Assembly: GCF_003946025.1 (NCBI RefSeq)
Contig: NZ_RHNR01000005.1
Span: 16,321-80,320 of the forward strand
Source of the DNA: Lacticaseibacillus songhuajiangensis
Lineage (GTDB): Bacteria > Bacillota > Bacilli > Lactobacillales > Lactobacillaceae
Direction: 5' to 3'
DNA length: 64,000 bases
Both the position numbers and the translations under genes were made by a program. Position 1 is the first letter of the stretch. The number at the start of each line of letters is the position of its first letter. Shown in pieces: positions 34,976 through 44,010 of this stretch. The notes under the pieces are model-generated. The model was not told the origin of the DNA. It ran no database searches and was given only the letters and a program-made list of their open reading frames with translations.

Positions 34976-36283
34976 TTACTGCCGGCTCCGCGCAATCAGG
35001 TGGATAGGTGTACCCGTAAAGTCGAAGGTCTCTCGCAGCTGGTTAATTAGAAAACGCTGATAAGAGAAGTGCAGCAAGTCCGGATCATTCACAAACACGA
35101 TGAACGTTGGCGGCTTGATGGCCACTTGTGTCATGTAGTAAATGCGCAGCCGCTTCCCGTTCATGGTTGGCGTCGGCGTGACCGTCATGGCGTCATTCAG
35201 AACTTCATTGAGCACACTGCTCTGGATGCGCCGGCTCTGGTTTTCAGCCGCCTGCAGGATCAATCCGGGCAGGTTGTGCAAACGCTGGCCCGTCTTCGCG
35301 GACACGAAGACAATCGGCGCATAGTCCAGATACTGGAACTGATCACGAATCAGGTTCTCAAAGTCAGTCATCGTGTGGTTGTCTTTTTCAAGCGTATCCC
35401 ACTTGTTGACGACGATGATGATGGCACGGCCCGCCTCGTGGGCGTAACCGGCGACGCGCTTGTCCTGCTCACGAATGCCTTCTTCGGCGTTCAGCACCAT
35501 CAGCACGACGTCTGAGCGGTCAATGGCCCGCATTGCACGGAGCACGGAGTACTTTTCAGTGGCTTCGTACACCTTCCCCCGCTTCCGCAGACCAGCCGTG
35601 TCAATCATCGTGAACTCAGTATCTTCGGCCGTAAACTTCGTATCGATGGCGTCTCGGGTAGTCCCTTCAATTGGGGACACAATCACCCGGTTTTCACCCA
35701 GAATTGCGTTCACTAAGGAAGACTTCCCCACGTTAGGCCGCCCAATCAGGGAGAACTTCACGGAATCGTCTTCTTCGGCATCGTTATCGTCTGGGAACTT
35801 GGCAAAGACGGCGTCCAGGACGTCCCCTAGTCCAATCCCGTGGGTACCGGACAATGGCATCGGCTCGCCAAAGCCAAGACTATAGAAGTCAAAGACGTCA
35901 TTGCGTCGTTCAGGGTTATCAACCTTGTTGACGGCGAGAATAACTGGCTTGTCAGTGCGGTAAAGAATCTGAGCCACGTGTTCGTCTGCATCAGTCACGC
36001 CGTTTTCAACGTTGACCAGAAACAGAATCACGTCGGCTTCATCCATCGCGATTTCGGCCTGTTCAGTAATCTGCTGCATGAATGGTTCATCACCGAGGTC
36101 AATCCCCCCAGTGTCAATCACAGCGAATTCCCGTGCCAGCCAGGAACCACGACCGTACAAACGGTCACGGGTAACACCCGGCGTATCTTCAACGATAGCC
36201 TGCCGGGTCCCAACGATACGGTTAAAAATTGTTGATTTACCAACGTTGGGGCGCCCAACGATGGCGAGTGTCGGTATAGCCAT
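34976..36283 (-). CDS. der: Ribosome biogenesis GTPase Der (EngA)
   Basis: A 435-residue protein with two GTPase domains (GRPNVGKST and [13 protein letters not shown] and NKWD) and a C-terminal KH-like domain (about 350-435). It acts in 50S subunit assembly. Two ATGs are in frame; the one at 36283 is seven bases from AGGAGG and is preferred to 36289, which is one base away. It lies in the rpsA-der-hup order usual for the group. Confidence 0.95.
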   Translation of the reverse strand: MAIPTLAIVGRPNVGKSTIFNRIVGTRQAIVEDTPGVTRDRLYGRGSWLAREFAVIDTGGIDLGDEPFMQQITEQAEIAMDEADVILFLVNVENGVTDADEHVAQILYRTDKPVILAVNKVDNPERRNDVFDFYSLGFGEPMPLSGTHGIGLGDVLDAVFAKFPDDNDAEEDDSVKFSLIGRPNVGKSSLVNAILGENRVIVSPIEGTTRDAIDTKFTAEDTEFTMIDTAGLRKRGKVYEATEKYSVLRAMRAIDRSDVVLMVLNAEEGIREQDKRVAGYAHEAGRAIIIVVNKWDTLEKDNHTMTDFENLIRDQFQYLDYAPIVFVSAKTGQRLHNLPGLILQAAENQSRRIQSSVLNEVLNDAMTVTPTPTMNGKRLRIYYMTQVAIKPPTFIVFVNDPDLLHFSYQRFLINQLRETFDFTGTPIHLIARSRQ

Positions 36284-36325
36284 GTCCATACCTCCTTACA
36301 TAGTTTGCGAATTAGAATTTTTAAC

Positions 36326-36357
36326 AAAAAAAGTTGAGCCGAGGCTCAACTTTTTGG
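36326..36357 (-). terminator. Terminator of rpsA
   Basis: AAAAAGTTGAGCC pairs with GGCTCAACTTTTT with a two-base loop (GA), directly after the rpsA stop. Confidence 0.85.
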
Positions 36358-36378
36358 TCATAATCTTTTAAATCAAGA

Positions 36379-37638
36379 TTACTTCTTAGCAACGTCCTTA
36401 AGAGCGTCACCGAGAATGTCACCAAGGGAGAAGCCAGAGTCATCCTGCTGGTATTCTGCTGGAATCTTGGTGTGGCTGCCGCCATTGTTACCACGGGAAC
36501 GGCCGCCGCGGTTGTTGTTGCTGCTCTTACGAGGCTGTTCTTCCTTAGCGCCGGCAGGTGCTTCCGTAAGTGCCTTGATGGACAGGGCAAGACGGTGAGC
36601 AGATGGGTCTACGGAGAGAACCTTCACCTGAACAGACTGACCTTCGGAAAGGACGTCTGCTGGGGTAGCAATGTGTTCGTGGGAAATCTGGGAAATGTGA
36701 ACCAGACCTTCAACACCAGGGAACACTTCAACAAATGCACCGAAGGAGGTCAGACGACGAACGGTACCATCGAGAACGGTGCCTTCGGAAGCCTTGTCTT
36801 CGATATCGGTCCAAGGTTCAGGAAGCGCAGCCTTAATGGAAAGGCTAATGCGGTTACGGTCAGCATCAAGGTTGAGCACCTTAACGTTAACTTCCTGGCC
36901 AACCTTCAGAACGTCGCTTGGCTTGTTAACGTGATCGAATGAGATTTCGGAAACGTGAACAAGACCGTCAACGCCACCAAGGTCAACGAACGCACCGAAG
37001 TTGGTCAAACGAGCAACCTTACCTTCAAGAACGTCACCGACGTTGATCTTGCTGAAGATTTCCTTGCGTGCTTCAGCCTTAGCAGCTTCAAGCACAGCGC
37101 GGTGGGAAAGAATCAGGCGGTTTTCCGCTGGATCAATCTCAATAATCTTGAATTCGAGTTCCTGACCCTTGTACTGGGACAGGTCTTCTACGAAGTGGTC
37201 TGCAACCATGGATGCAGGAACGAATCCACGCACGCCGGCGTTAACAACCAGACCACCCTTTACTACAGAAGTAACAGGTGCTGTGATGTTGTTGCCAGCT
37301 TCGTATTCCTTCTGGATTTCAGCCCAAACCTTCTGAGCTTCCAGACGGCGCTTGGAAAGCAGGTACTGCCCGTTTTCCTTGTCCTTACCAATCGTGCTAA
37401 TAACCACCAGGTCAAGTTCGTCGCCGACCTTAGCCACCGCGTGAATATCATCGACTGGCTGAGTACTTAATTCCTTAAGTGGCACAACCCCTTCAACACC
37501 GGAATTTTCGATGCCGATAACAAGCTGCTTGTCCTCGATTGCGAGAACCTCGCCCTTGACCACGTCACCTACTTTTACCTGGTGCACACTGTTGAGTGCA
37601 TCCTCCATTGTTTCTGGGTTTACGCTGTTTTCACTCAT
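36379..37638 (-). CDS. rpsA: 30S ribosomal protein S1 homologue
   Basis: A 419-residue protein with four S1 RNA-binding domains (about 20-90, 105-175, 190-262 and 278-348; for example EGKVARLTNFGAFVDLGGVD), then an Arg/Gly/Asn-rich tail. Firmicute forms are shorter than the six-domain E. coli S1. It helps mRNAs bind to the ribosome. The ATG follows AAGGAGG. Confidence 0.93.
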   Translation of the reverse strand: MSENSVNPETMEDALNSVHQVKVGDVVKGEVLAIEDKQLVIGIENSGVEGVVPLKELSTQPVDDIHAVAKVGDELDLVVISTIGKDKENGQYLLSKRRLEAQKVWAEIQKEYEAGNNITAPVTSVVKGGLVVNAGVRGFVPASMVADHFVEDLSQYKGQELEFKIIEIDPAENRLILSHRAVLEAAKAEARKEIFSKINVGDVLEGKVARLTNFGAFVDLGGVDGLVHVSEISFDHVNKPSDVLKVGQEVNVKVLNLDADRNRISLSIKAALPEPWTDIEDKASEGTVLDGTVRRLTSFGAFVEVFPGVEGLVHISQISHEHIATPADVLSEGQSVQVKVLSVDPSAHRLALSIKALTEAPAGAKEEQPRKSSNNNRGGRSRGNNGGSHTKIPAEYQQDDSGFSLGDILGDALKDVAKK

Positions 37639-37743
37639 GCCAAAAAATCCTCCTTAACGACTATCATCATTTGACAGTATACATGAAATATTCCCCAATT
37701 ACCACTGCCTGACAAAAATAGTCTTCACTTCTCTTTTATTTTG

Positions 37744-38403
37744 TTACTGACGTGCTTCATAGAGCTTGATAATACTGTCAACCACCTCGTCAATGCTCAT
37801 TGGCGTGGTGTCTAAGCGGACTGCATCATCTGCTTGTTTGAGTGGTGAGGTCTCGCGGTGCGAGTCCTTGTAATCACGCGCGGCGATCTCCTTTTCGAGC
37901 GTCTCAACCGAAACGTCGATGCCTTTTTCCTTGTTGTCCAGAAAACGGCGGCGGGCACGTTCTTCAACGCTGGCCACCATGAAGACCTTCAGCTCTGCAT
38001 GGGGCAGAACGGTCGTACCAATGTCGCGACCGTCCATCACGATGTTGCCCTTTGCGGCAATTTCGCGCTGCTGGTTCGTGAGTTCAGTACGCACAGCTGG
38101 AATGGCGGCAACGGCGGACGCGTTGTTGGTCACGTCCTCTTGGCGAATGGCCAAGGTGATGTCTTCCCCGTTCAAGAGTGTCAGCTGACCGTCAGCACTC
38201 GGCTTGAACTCAATGTGCACTTCCGGCAACAATGCCGTCACGGCAGCGGCGTCATCCGGTGCCACACCGCGGCGCAGTACCAGCAAGGTCACACTGCGGT
38301 ACATGGCCCCAGTGTCACAGTACACGTAACCTAACTTCTTTGCGACCAACTTCGCTACGGTACTTTTACCCGCACTAGCTGGTCCATCAATTGCAATCTG
38401 CAT
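37744..38403 (-). CDS. cmk: Cytidylate kinase
   Basis: A 219-residue (d)CMP kinase. GPASAGKST is the P-loop, with DTGAMYR, VMDGRDIGTTV and a C-terminal lid following. It phosphorylates CMP and dCMP. GGAGGATCGC before the ATG at 38403 fixes the start. It lies directly upstream of rpsA, a conserved neighbour. Confidence 0.94.
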   Translation of the reverse strand: MQIAIDGPASAGKSTVAKLVAKKLGYVYCDTGAMYRSVTLLVLRRGVAPDDAAAVTALLPEVHIEFKPSADGQLTLLNGEDITLAIRQEDVTNNASAVAAIPAVRTELTNQQREIAAKGNIVMDGRDIGTTVLPHAELKVFMVASVEERARRRFLDNKEKGIDVSVETLEKEIAARDYKDSHRETSPLKQADDAVRLDTTPMSIDEVVDSIIKLYEARQ

Positions 38404-38413
38404 GCGATCCTCC

Positions 38414-38443
38414 AAATTAAAAGCTGGAACCAAGTTCCAGCTT
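38414..38443 (-). terminator. Terminator of the LysM gene
   Basis: On the minus strand AAGCTGGAAC-TTG-GTTCCAGCTT is followed by TTAATTT. Confidence 0.8.
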
Positions 38444-38454
38444 CAGTATTGATA

Positions 38455-39045
38455 CTACTTAACCTTGAGCGTCTGCCCAGGGGTAACGGCTGTGCTTGAG
38501 CCCATCCCGTTGAGTGCCTGAATCTCAGACAAGGTCATCCCGTGGTTGACCGCAATCCGGTACAGGTTGTCTCCGGACTTCACGGTGTAACTACCACTGG
38601 CGGATGAACTAGAACTAGAGCTGGAACTCGAACTTGAACTAGATGAAGAGCTGCTACTTGCCGAACTGCTGCTAACACTGCTGCTCGTTGACGAGGAACT
38701 CTTCTTGCTACTAGAACTAGACGACTTCTTACTTGATTTGCTTGATTCGCTGCTACTCTTGGATTTGCTTGGTGCAGCAACGCTAATGCGCGTCGTCGAC
38801 TCCGCCGAGTTCGCCATTCGTTTTGAAACGGCTTGCCACACAATTGGGGCTAGGCATAACAAAAGTAAGGTAACAACGAGTACCACTGTGAGCACTGTAT
38901 TACCACGGCTGTGCTTGCGACGTTCGATACGTGAGAAATTGCCGTCATCGTCCCGATCGTCCTCGAACTGCTGATTCCAGGGCTGCTTTTCCTTGGTTGT
39001 TTGCTCTTTGGCAATTTTTTCCGAGCGGTTTGTTTTCCTTGGCAC
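38455..39045 (-). CDS. LysM protein with long Ser-rich linker (SAG1386/EF1546-like)
   Basis: A 196-residue protein: charged cytoplasmic N-terminus, one helix (about 49-70), a Ser-rich tract with runs of up to 19 serines (about 92-148), and a C-terminal LysM domain (YTVKSGDNLYRIAVNHGMTL). The layout matches the SAG1386/EF1546 surface-protein family. The serine tract is encoded by imperfect short repeats. The start is GTG with AGGGGGG upstream. It binds peptidoglycan; its role is unknown. Confidence 0.85.
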   Translation of the reverse strand: MPRKTNRSEKIAKEQTTKEKQPWNQQFEDDRDDDGNFSRIERRKHSRGNTVLTVVLVVTLLLLCLAPIVWQAVSKRMANSAESTTRISVAAPSKSKSSSESSKSSKKSSSSSSKKSSSSTSSSVSSSSASSSSSSSSSSSSSSSSSSSASGSYTVKSGDNLYRIAVNHGMTLSEIQALNGMGSSTAVTPGQTLKVK

Positions 39046-39099
39046 AACAATGCCCCCCTATTTCATCTTGGTTAATTGTATCACATGAAAGCTGGTGGA

Positions 39100-40518
39100 C
39101 TAGTCGCTAACATTAAAAATCTGTTTAAAAACTTCTTGCCAAGTATTAAATCCTTGATTATCCGCCTGCTGCTCGCTGTGAATTTGAGCGAGAACACCAG
39201 CATCCGCAATACCGCAGCAAAAATCATCGTGCGTTTTGGCCGGACTGTCGAAATAGTGCAAGAGTTCTGCACGCACACAACCGTCTGCCTGTAAGAAGTT
39301 CACCACGGCGCTAAACGCCTTTTGCTTGCTGCCGATGCGGGCATCAAGTGCCTGATTGACTTCACTGGCGCTGTAGCCCGCTTGCTGGTAGGCGAGTACT
39401 AGCTGAATCTGCGGGTCATCACTACCGGCGTATGCCTTGGGTGCGCGGTAAAGCGCCTTAACCAGGATCGGGCTCGGCAAATTAGCCAACATCCCCGCCG
39501 TGTGTTGTGCGTCCTTAGCCGTGTACAGCAGCGCCGTCAGTGCCGGCTGGCCGTCACGACCCGCACGTCCAATGGCCTGCATGTACTCTTCGAGTGTAGC
39601 CGGCACGCCCAGGTACAGCACCATCCGGACGTCGGGTTTATCCACCCCCATCCCGAACGCACTGGTGGCAAACAGCGTATCAAGGCTCCCTTCAGTGAAC
39701 TGGCGCTCACGCAGGGTTCGTGTGTGCCCATCAAGACCGGCGTGATAGAAGGCGACACGGCGGCCGTGCAAGCCGCTAAATTGCTGCGCCAATTGCTCCG
39801 TGAGTTTCTTGGTTGGACAGTAAATAATGGCTGGCCCCGCCACTTGCGCGAGCAACGCACCCACTCGCTCGTTAACCGCCCGCTGATCCAGCAGACTCTC
39901 CCGGCCGATGAACAGTTCAGGACGATCCACGCTACCAGCGTAGATGGTCGCATTTTGCAGACGCAGTTGCCGCACAATCACGCTCCGGACGTTCTCCGGC
40001 GCGGTTGCGGTCAGCGCCATAACTGGTGCACCCAAGCGCTGGCGGACATCCCCCAGCCGCAGGTAGGCCGGCCGAAAATCCGGTCCCCACTGATAAATGC
40101 AGTGCGCTTCGTCAACGACGAGCAATCCCACCTTTACGGCCTGCAGCGCGCGCAAAATGTCCGGCCGCGTCAACATTTCGGGCGCGATAAAAATAAATTG
40201 ATAATAGCTTAAATTCTGCAGCACTACCGACAGTTCGCTAGGCGCTAACTGCGAATTAATTGCCAAAACACGTTTCTCGCCGCTGGCTTGCAGCCGCAAC
40301 TGCTGATCACGCATCAGCGCAAGCAGGGGCTCCACCACGACTGTCACACCAGCACGCAATTGACCCGTGGCCTGAAAGCAGAGCGTCTTCCCGCTCCCAG
40401 TCGGCAAAATGCCGAGCACGTCCTTACCATCCAGCGCCGCGTTGATAATTTCTTCTTGGCCGGGACGCAGGTTCTGGTAGCCCAGCTGCTCAATAACACC
40501 TTCGACTTCACTGCGCAT
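39100..40518 (-). CDS. recQ: RecQ-family DNA helicase (RecS-like)
   Basis: A 472-residue 3'-5' helicase. LPTGSGKT (Walker A), DEAH (Walker B), TATAPENV and the QAIGRAGRDG motif VI are clear. The zinc-binding region has C-x(n)-CCGIAD where the family normally has a fourth cysteine, so the zinc site looks incomplete. There is no HRDC domain. The start is the ATG at 40518, inside the end of the upstream helix-turn-helix gene; the pair corresponds to ypbB-recS of Bacillus. Confidence 0.9.
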   Translation of the reverse strand: MRSEVEGVIEQLGYQNLRPGQEEIINAALDGKDVLGILPTGSGKTLCFQATGQLRAGVTVVVEPLLALMRDQQLRLQASGEKRVLAINSQLAPSELSVVLQNLSYYQFIFIAPEMLTRPDILRALQAVKVGLLVVDEAHCIYQWGPDFRPAYLRLGDVRQRLGAPVMALTATAPENVRSVIVRQLRLQNATIYAGSVDRPELFIGRESLLDQRAVNERVGALLAQVAGPAIIYCPTKKLTEQLAQQFSGLHGRRVAFYHAGLDGHTRTLRERQFTEGSLDTLFATSAFGMGVDKPDVRMVLYLGVPATLEEYMQAIGRAGRDGQPALTALLYTAKDAQHTAGMLANLPSPILVKALYRAPKAYAGSDDPQIQLVLAYQQAGYSASEVNQALDARIGSKQKAFSAVVNFLQADGCVRAELLHYFDSPAKTHDDFCCGIADAGVLAQIHSEQQADNQGFNTWQEVFKQIFNVSD

Positions 40519-41524
40519 GTTGCATCCCCCGTAACTGTTCAATCTGAAACATCCGCACCTGCATGAACTCCAGGTCCGGCAACACGTCCAGCAATTCGCG
40601 GTAACTGTGCTGGCCGGCATTCCACGTTGCCAAAAGCTGCGGTTTCGCCGCGGCCGGATAAAAGCGGCTGAACGTTAAGGGTGCGCCAAAAATCGCCGCC
40701 ACCTGCAAGTGCTCGTTCACTGTGCTTACCCGCAACCGCCGGCGCTGGGCAATCTGTTCAATCGATGCGCCGGCGTTAAATTCGCTAACCGTTTGCTGCA
40801 TCGGCTGCGAAAGTAGCGGCTGGCGTCCGCCCCAGAGCTGATACCAATGCGGACTTTGCGTTGGCGACATTTGTGCAAGCAGGGCGCACCCCGCCAGTTC
40901 AATGGCCAGTTCATTAGTGCTTGCTTCCGGATTACCACTGTAGCCATGTGCGAGCAGCTGACCGGCGAGCGTATCAGCAGTTTGCTGATCAAGCGCGGTG
41001 AACAAAGTGGTCAGCTCCGCCACAGCGGCCGCTGTTTCCTGCCCTAATTGGCCATACCACCAGCGTACCCGCGCTTGGACGTGCAAATCCGCTATGGCTG
41101 GCCGGTAACGGTGATTGCCGTAGCTGAGTTCGGATAGCGTTTGTACTGCCAGGTAAAACTGCGGCAAGAAGGCCTGCACACCGTAGTCTGGGCGGAAGGT
41201 TTTAAGGGCTGCCGCAAAGGTGGTGTCTGCACTGCGCGTTGCAGCGCCAGCATCTGTCAGACACAAACCCGCCTTTTGTTGGGCAATTAGACCGGCCCGC
41301 ATCAGCGCTGCGACTTCATTTTCAAAATCTCCTCGACTCAGACGCGGCGTGACACCATACAGCCGCAAATTGCCCTGTTCCATGCCGGAAAAAACGGTGG
41401 AGGCCGTTTGGCGACCACTTAAAACACCGTATAAAGACAGTGCGCGCTGCGGTTGCGCGGTCAAGCCCGCCAGAATGAGTTTGGCGCTGTCACTTAACTC
41501 ACTGTGGTTCACCTTTGTTGTCAT
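40508..41524 (-). CDS. YpbB-like helix-turn-helix protein
   Basis: A 338-residue protein with an N-terminal helical region and a C-terminal helix-turn-helix (GASIEQIAQRRRLRVSTVNE, about 262-281). It matches the YpbB-type partner found upstream of RecQ/RecS in Firmicutes; function unknown. GGAGGGCG precedes the ATG at 41524. It overlaps recQ by 11 bases. Confidence 0.8.
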   Translation of the reverse strand: MTTKVNHSELSDSAKLILAGLTAQPQRALSLYGVLSGRQTASTVFSGMEQGNLRLYGVTPRLSRGDFENEVAALMRAGLIAQQKAGLCLTDAGAATRSADTTFAAALKTFRPDYGVQAFLPQFYLAVQTLSELSYGNHRYRPAIADLHVQARVRWWYGQLGQETAAAVAELTTLFTALDQQTADTLAGQLLAHGYSGNPEASTNELAIELAGCALLAQMSPTQSPHWYQLWGGRQPLLSQPMQQTVSEFNAGASIEQIAQRRRLRVSTVNEHLQVAAIFGAPLTFSRFYPAAAKPQLLATWNAGQHSYRELLDVLPDLEFMQVRMFQIEQLRGMQHAQ

Positions 41525-41587
41525 TAACTCGCCCTCCCCATTCATTACCCGCATTTTGAGCGTTGCGAACATTTGTTTGCAATTCCG

Positions 41588-41617
41588 ATTTTAGCATCTG
41601 CAGTGCTTGCTTCTCAA
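41588..41617 (-). promoter_or_regulatory. Promoter of the ypbB-like/recQ operon
   Basis: On the minus strand TTGAGA (41612-41617) and TAAAAT (41588-41593) are 18 bases apart. Confidence 0.6.
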
Positions 41618-41628
41618 CTTTAAAACAA

Positions 41629-41669
41629 GAAAGCCGGTACGTAAATCCGCAGATTTACGTACCGGCTCC
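41629..41669 (-). terminator. Terminator of ribU
   Basis: A 17-bp stem (AGCCGGTACGTAAATC with its complement) followed on the minus strand by TTCTTGTTTT. Confidence 0.88.
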
Positions 41670-41680
41670 TAAGCTAAGCA

Positions 41681-42280
41681 TTATGCGTGCTTACTAACAT
41701 GTTTGCTGTCCAGCGCTTTCCCGCGCTGCTTGGCTAGCCATGGTGCGAGCACCTTGGCGAAGACCAGGAAGACTACAGTGAGGACCACACCCTTGATGAG
41801 GTTAAATGGTACGACCCCGACGAGCAAGTACTTGGCCAGACTCATGTGAATGTTAAGACCAAAGGCCGTCATGTACATTGGCATGAGCACGAAGTAATTC
41901 AGGATGCTCATGAAAATGGTCAAGACCACCGTGCCACCAAGCAGCGCGCCCAATGCCCGCCGCCAGTTATAGCCATTCCGCAATGCCAGTGCAACTGGCA
42001 GAACGAACAGGACACTGGCGAAGAACGCCGCGGTGTCGCCAATCAGGTTAACCACCCCGGCACCCGTCAAGATGAAGTGCAGCAGGCTGCGCACCAAGGC
42101 GGTCTCAACGCCGGCACTGAGACCGAACAACAGTACCGCTAGCAGGACGGTTAGGTCACTCAAATCAAGAGTGAGAAACGGAAATGCTGGAATGACGGGT
42201 ATGGCAAAATTCATGAGAACAAAGCCCAAGGCCGCGAGCACGGCCACCGCTACCAGCTTGTGCAAATTAACACTACGCAT
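41681..42280 (-). CDS. ribU: Riboflavin ECF transporter S component RibU
   Basis: A 199-residue, six-helix membrane protein of the RibU family (NFAIPVIPAFPFLTLDLSDL is typical of the riboflavin site region). It binds riboflavin for import with a shared ECF module encoded elsewhere. CTGGAGG before the ATG at 42280 sets the start. An FMN riboswitch with a terminator lies upstream, which supports the substrate call. Confidence 0.92.
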   Translation of the reverse strand: MRSVNLHKLVAVAVLAALGFVLMNFAIPVIPAFPFLTLDLSDLTVLLAVLLFGLSAGVETALVRSLLHFILTGAGVVNLIGDTAAFFASVLFVLPVALALRNGYNWRRALGALLGGTVVLTIFMSILNYFVLMPMYMTAFGLNIHMSLAKYLLVGVVPFNLIKGVVLTVVFLVFAKVLAPWLAKQRGKALDSKHVSKHA

Positions 42281-42332
42281 AACAAAAACCTCCAGGCGGT
42301 TCGCCCCTGGGAAGCTTGCTCGCCGCGTAAAC

Positions 42333-42373
42333 AAAAAACCGTCCCCTGATCAAGAAAACATCAGGGGACGGGC
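42333..42373 (-). terminator. Riboswitch-controlled terminator of ribU
   Basis: CCGTCCCCTGAT (42339-42350) pairs with ATCAGGGGACGGG (42360-42372); the minus strand ends in TTTTTT. It is the expression platform of the FMN riboswitch. Confidence 0.85.
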
Positions 42374-42397
42374 CATTTATCTACACGAAAAATGAGC

Positions 42398-42513
42398 CTC
42401 ATCTTCTTCCATCTAGACTTTAACTATCGGTTCCGGAATCACACCGGATCAACCACACGCGTGGGTAGCGGACTGTCACCGCCGGTCGGGAATTACACCC
42501 TGCCCTGAAGACG
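42398..42513 (-). ncRNA. FMN riboswitch (RFN element)
   Basis: Minus-strand sequence carries the RFN hallmarks in order: TTCAGGGCAGGGTG, TTCCCGACCGGCGGTG, CAGTCCGC, GGTTGATCCGGTG, TTCCGGAACCGA and the closing AGTCTAGATGGAAGA. It precedes ribU and should stop transcription when FMN is abundant. Confidence 0.95.
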
Positions 42514-42649
42514 AACCATTTAATTATTTTTTGTAAGTTACCTTACGAATACAGAATACATGAGCCCTTCGCTAAAAGCAACACCCGTGACGAAATAAAA
42601 GCGCCACGGCCCGCCACAGTTTATGCAAAACGTCGCGGCACTAAAAAAG

Positions 42650-42677
42650 CGCCACTACCCAGCTGGGCAGCAACGCT
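42650..42677 (-). terminator. Probable terminator of rluB
   Basis: On the minus strand an imperfect AGCG..CTGCCCAGCTGGG..GCGCT hairpin is followed by TTTTTT. Confidence 0.55.
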
Positions 42678-42703
42678 AATCTTAATGTTGAATTCAAAGT
42701 AGC

Positions 42704-43429
42704 TTAGTTGCCGGCCTCACCCTTAAGCGCGTGCACTTCATGGTGGCTGAGCTTACGGTAGTCACCAGGCTGCAGGCCATCCAGTGTCAGCGGTCCAAAG
42801 GCCACACGGGACAACTTGAGTACTGGGTAACCAACCGCCTTCAGCATTTTCTTGACCTGGTGGTTGAGCCCCTGGTGAATGGTCAATTCCACAATCGCGG
42901 TCTGCTTGGTCCGGTCGCGGGAGAGCACCTTGGCCTTCGCCTTGGCAAGCTTGCGACCTTCAATCGTGATGCCCTGACGCAGCGGCATGAGTTCAACGCC
43001 CTGCGGTACACCTTTAACCTTGGCCACGTACTGCTTGTCGATGTTGAACTTCGGATGCATCATCATGTTCGCAAAATCACCATCATTGGTCATGATGAGC
43101 GCACCTGAAGTGTCGTAGTCCAGACGGCCAACTGGGTAGAGGCGTTCTTGCACTTCTTCAAAGAAGTCGGTGACCACCTTCCGGCCCTTATCATCAGAGA
43201 CTGCGGTGATGACGCCACGCGGCTTGTAGAACAAGAAGTACTGCTTCTTCTCACGTGTTAGTGGCACACCGTCAACGCTCACCTTATCTTCAGGCGTCAC
43301 CTTAACCCCGAGTACACGAACCACGTGGTCGTTCACCGTGACACGGCCTTGCGTAATCATTTCTTCTGCATGCCGCCGCGAAGCCACACCGGCCGCCGCA
43401 ATCACCTTTTGTAATCGTTCTTCGTTCAA
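42704..43429 (-). CDS. rluB: Pseudouridine synthase RluB
   Basis: A 241-residue enzyme with an S4 domain (about 1-60) and the RsuA/RluB core. GRLDYDTSGALIMTNDGDF holds the catalytic aspartate. It makes pseudouridine in 23S rRNA. The start is TTG overlapping the scpB stop (TTGA) with GAGGAAG upstream. It is the last gene of the xerD-ribT-scpA-scpB-rluB group. Confidence 0.92.
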   Translation of the reverse strand: MNEERLQKVIAAAGVASRRHAEEMITQGRVTVNDHVVRVLGVKVTPEDKVSVDGVPLTREKKQYFLFYKPRGVITAVSDDKGRKVVTDFFEEVQERLYPVGRLDYDTSGALIMTNDGDFANMMMHPKFNIDKQYVAKVKGVPQGVELMPLRQGITIEGRKLAKAKAKVLSRDRTKQTAIVELTIHQGLNHQVKKMLKAVGYPVLKLSRVAFGPLTLDGLQPGDYRKLSHHEVHALKGEAGN

Positions 43430-44010
43430 TTGTCTTCCTCCGAAGATTCTTCCGTCGCGACGTTGCCGCGATCAAACAGGTCCAGCTGCGCGCCATCACC
43501 CGCGGCCGGTAGTTCGTCTAGGTCCGGCAAGTCACTCAACTTGTGCAAGCCGAAGTAATCCAGAAACTGGGGACTGGTGGCGTACATAATTGGCCGCCCC
43601 GGCGCATCCATGCGCCCGGCCTCTTGCACCAGTTGGCGCGTCACTAGTGTCTGCAAGGCGCCACTACTCTGCACGCCGCGCACCTGATCCACCTCGATGC
43701 GGGTCACCGGCTGCTGGTAAGCAATGATGGCCAGCACCTCGAGGGCCGCCTGGGACAAACCCGTTGACGGCGGGCCCTCAAAGTAGCGCTTGAGCACGGG
43801 TGCCAGTTCTGCTTTTGTCAGCAGAAAGTAGCGGTCGTCCGACTCGCGGCAAGTGAGCCCGCGGGTGTCATCCGCGTTCAGATTCTTCATGAACAAATCT
43901 AGCTGCTGGCGAACGGCTGTCGGCGCGATGCCCAGAATCTGGCTAAACGCGTTTATGTCCACACCGTCTTCACCGGCGGCGTACAAAATTGCTTCAATTT
44001 GGGCGTTCAA
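43426..44010 (-). CDS. scpB: Segregation and condensation protein B
   Basis: A 194-residue ScpB with two winged helices (IEAILYAAGEDGVDINAF; LEVLAIIAYQQPVTRIEVDQ with RG). It joins ScpA and SMC in chromosome segregation. The start is TTG overlapping the scpA stop, with AAGGAG upstream. Confidence 0.94.
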   Translation of the reverse strand: MNAQIEAILYAAGEDGVDINAFSQILGIAPTAVRQQLDLFMKNLNADDTRGLTCRESDDRYFLLTKAELAPVLKRYFEGPPSTGLSQAALEVLAIIAYQQPVTRIEVDQVRGVQSSGALQTLVTRQLVQEAGRMDAPGRPIMYATSPQFLDYFGLHKLSDLPDLDELPAAGDGAQLDLFDRGNVATEESSEEDN

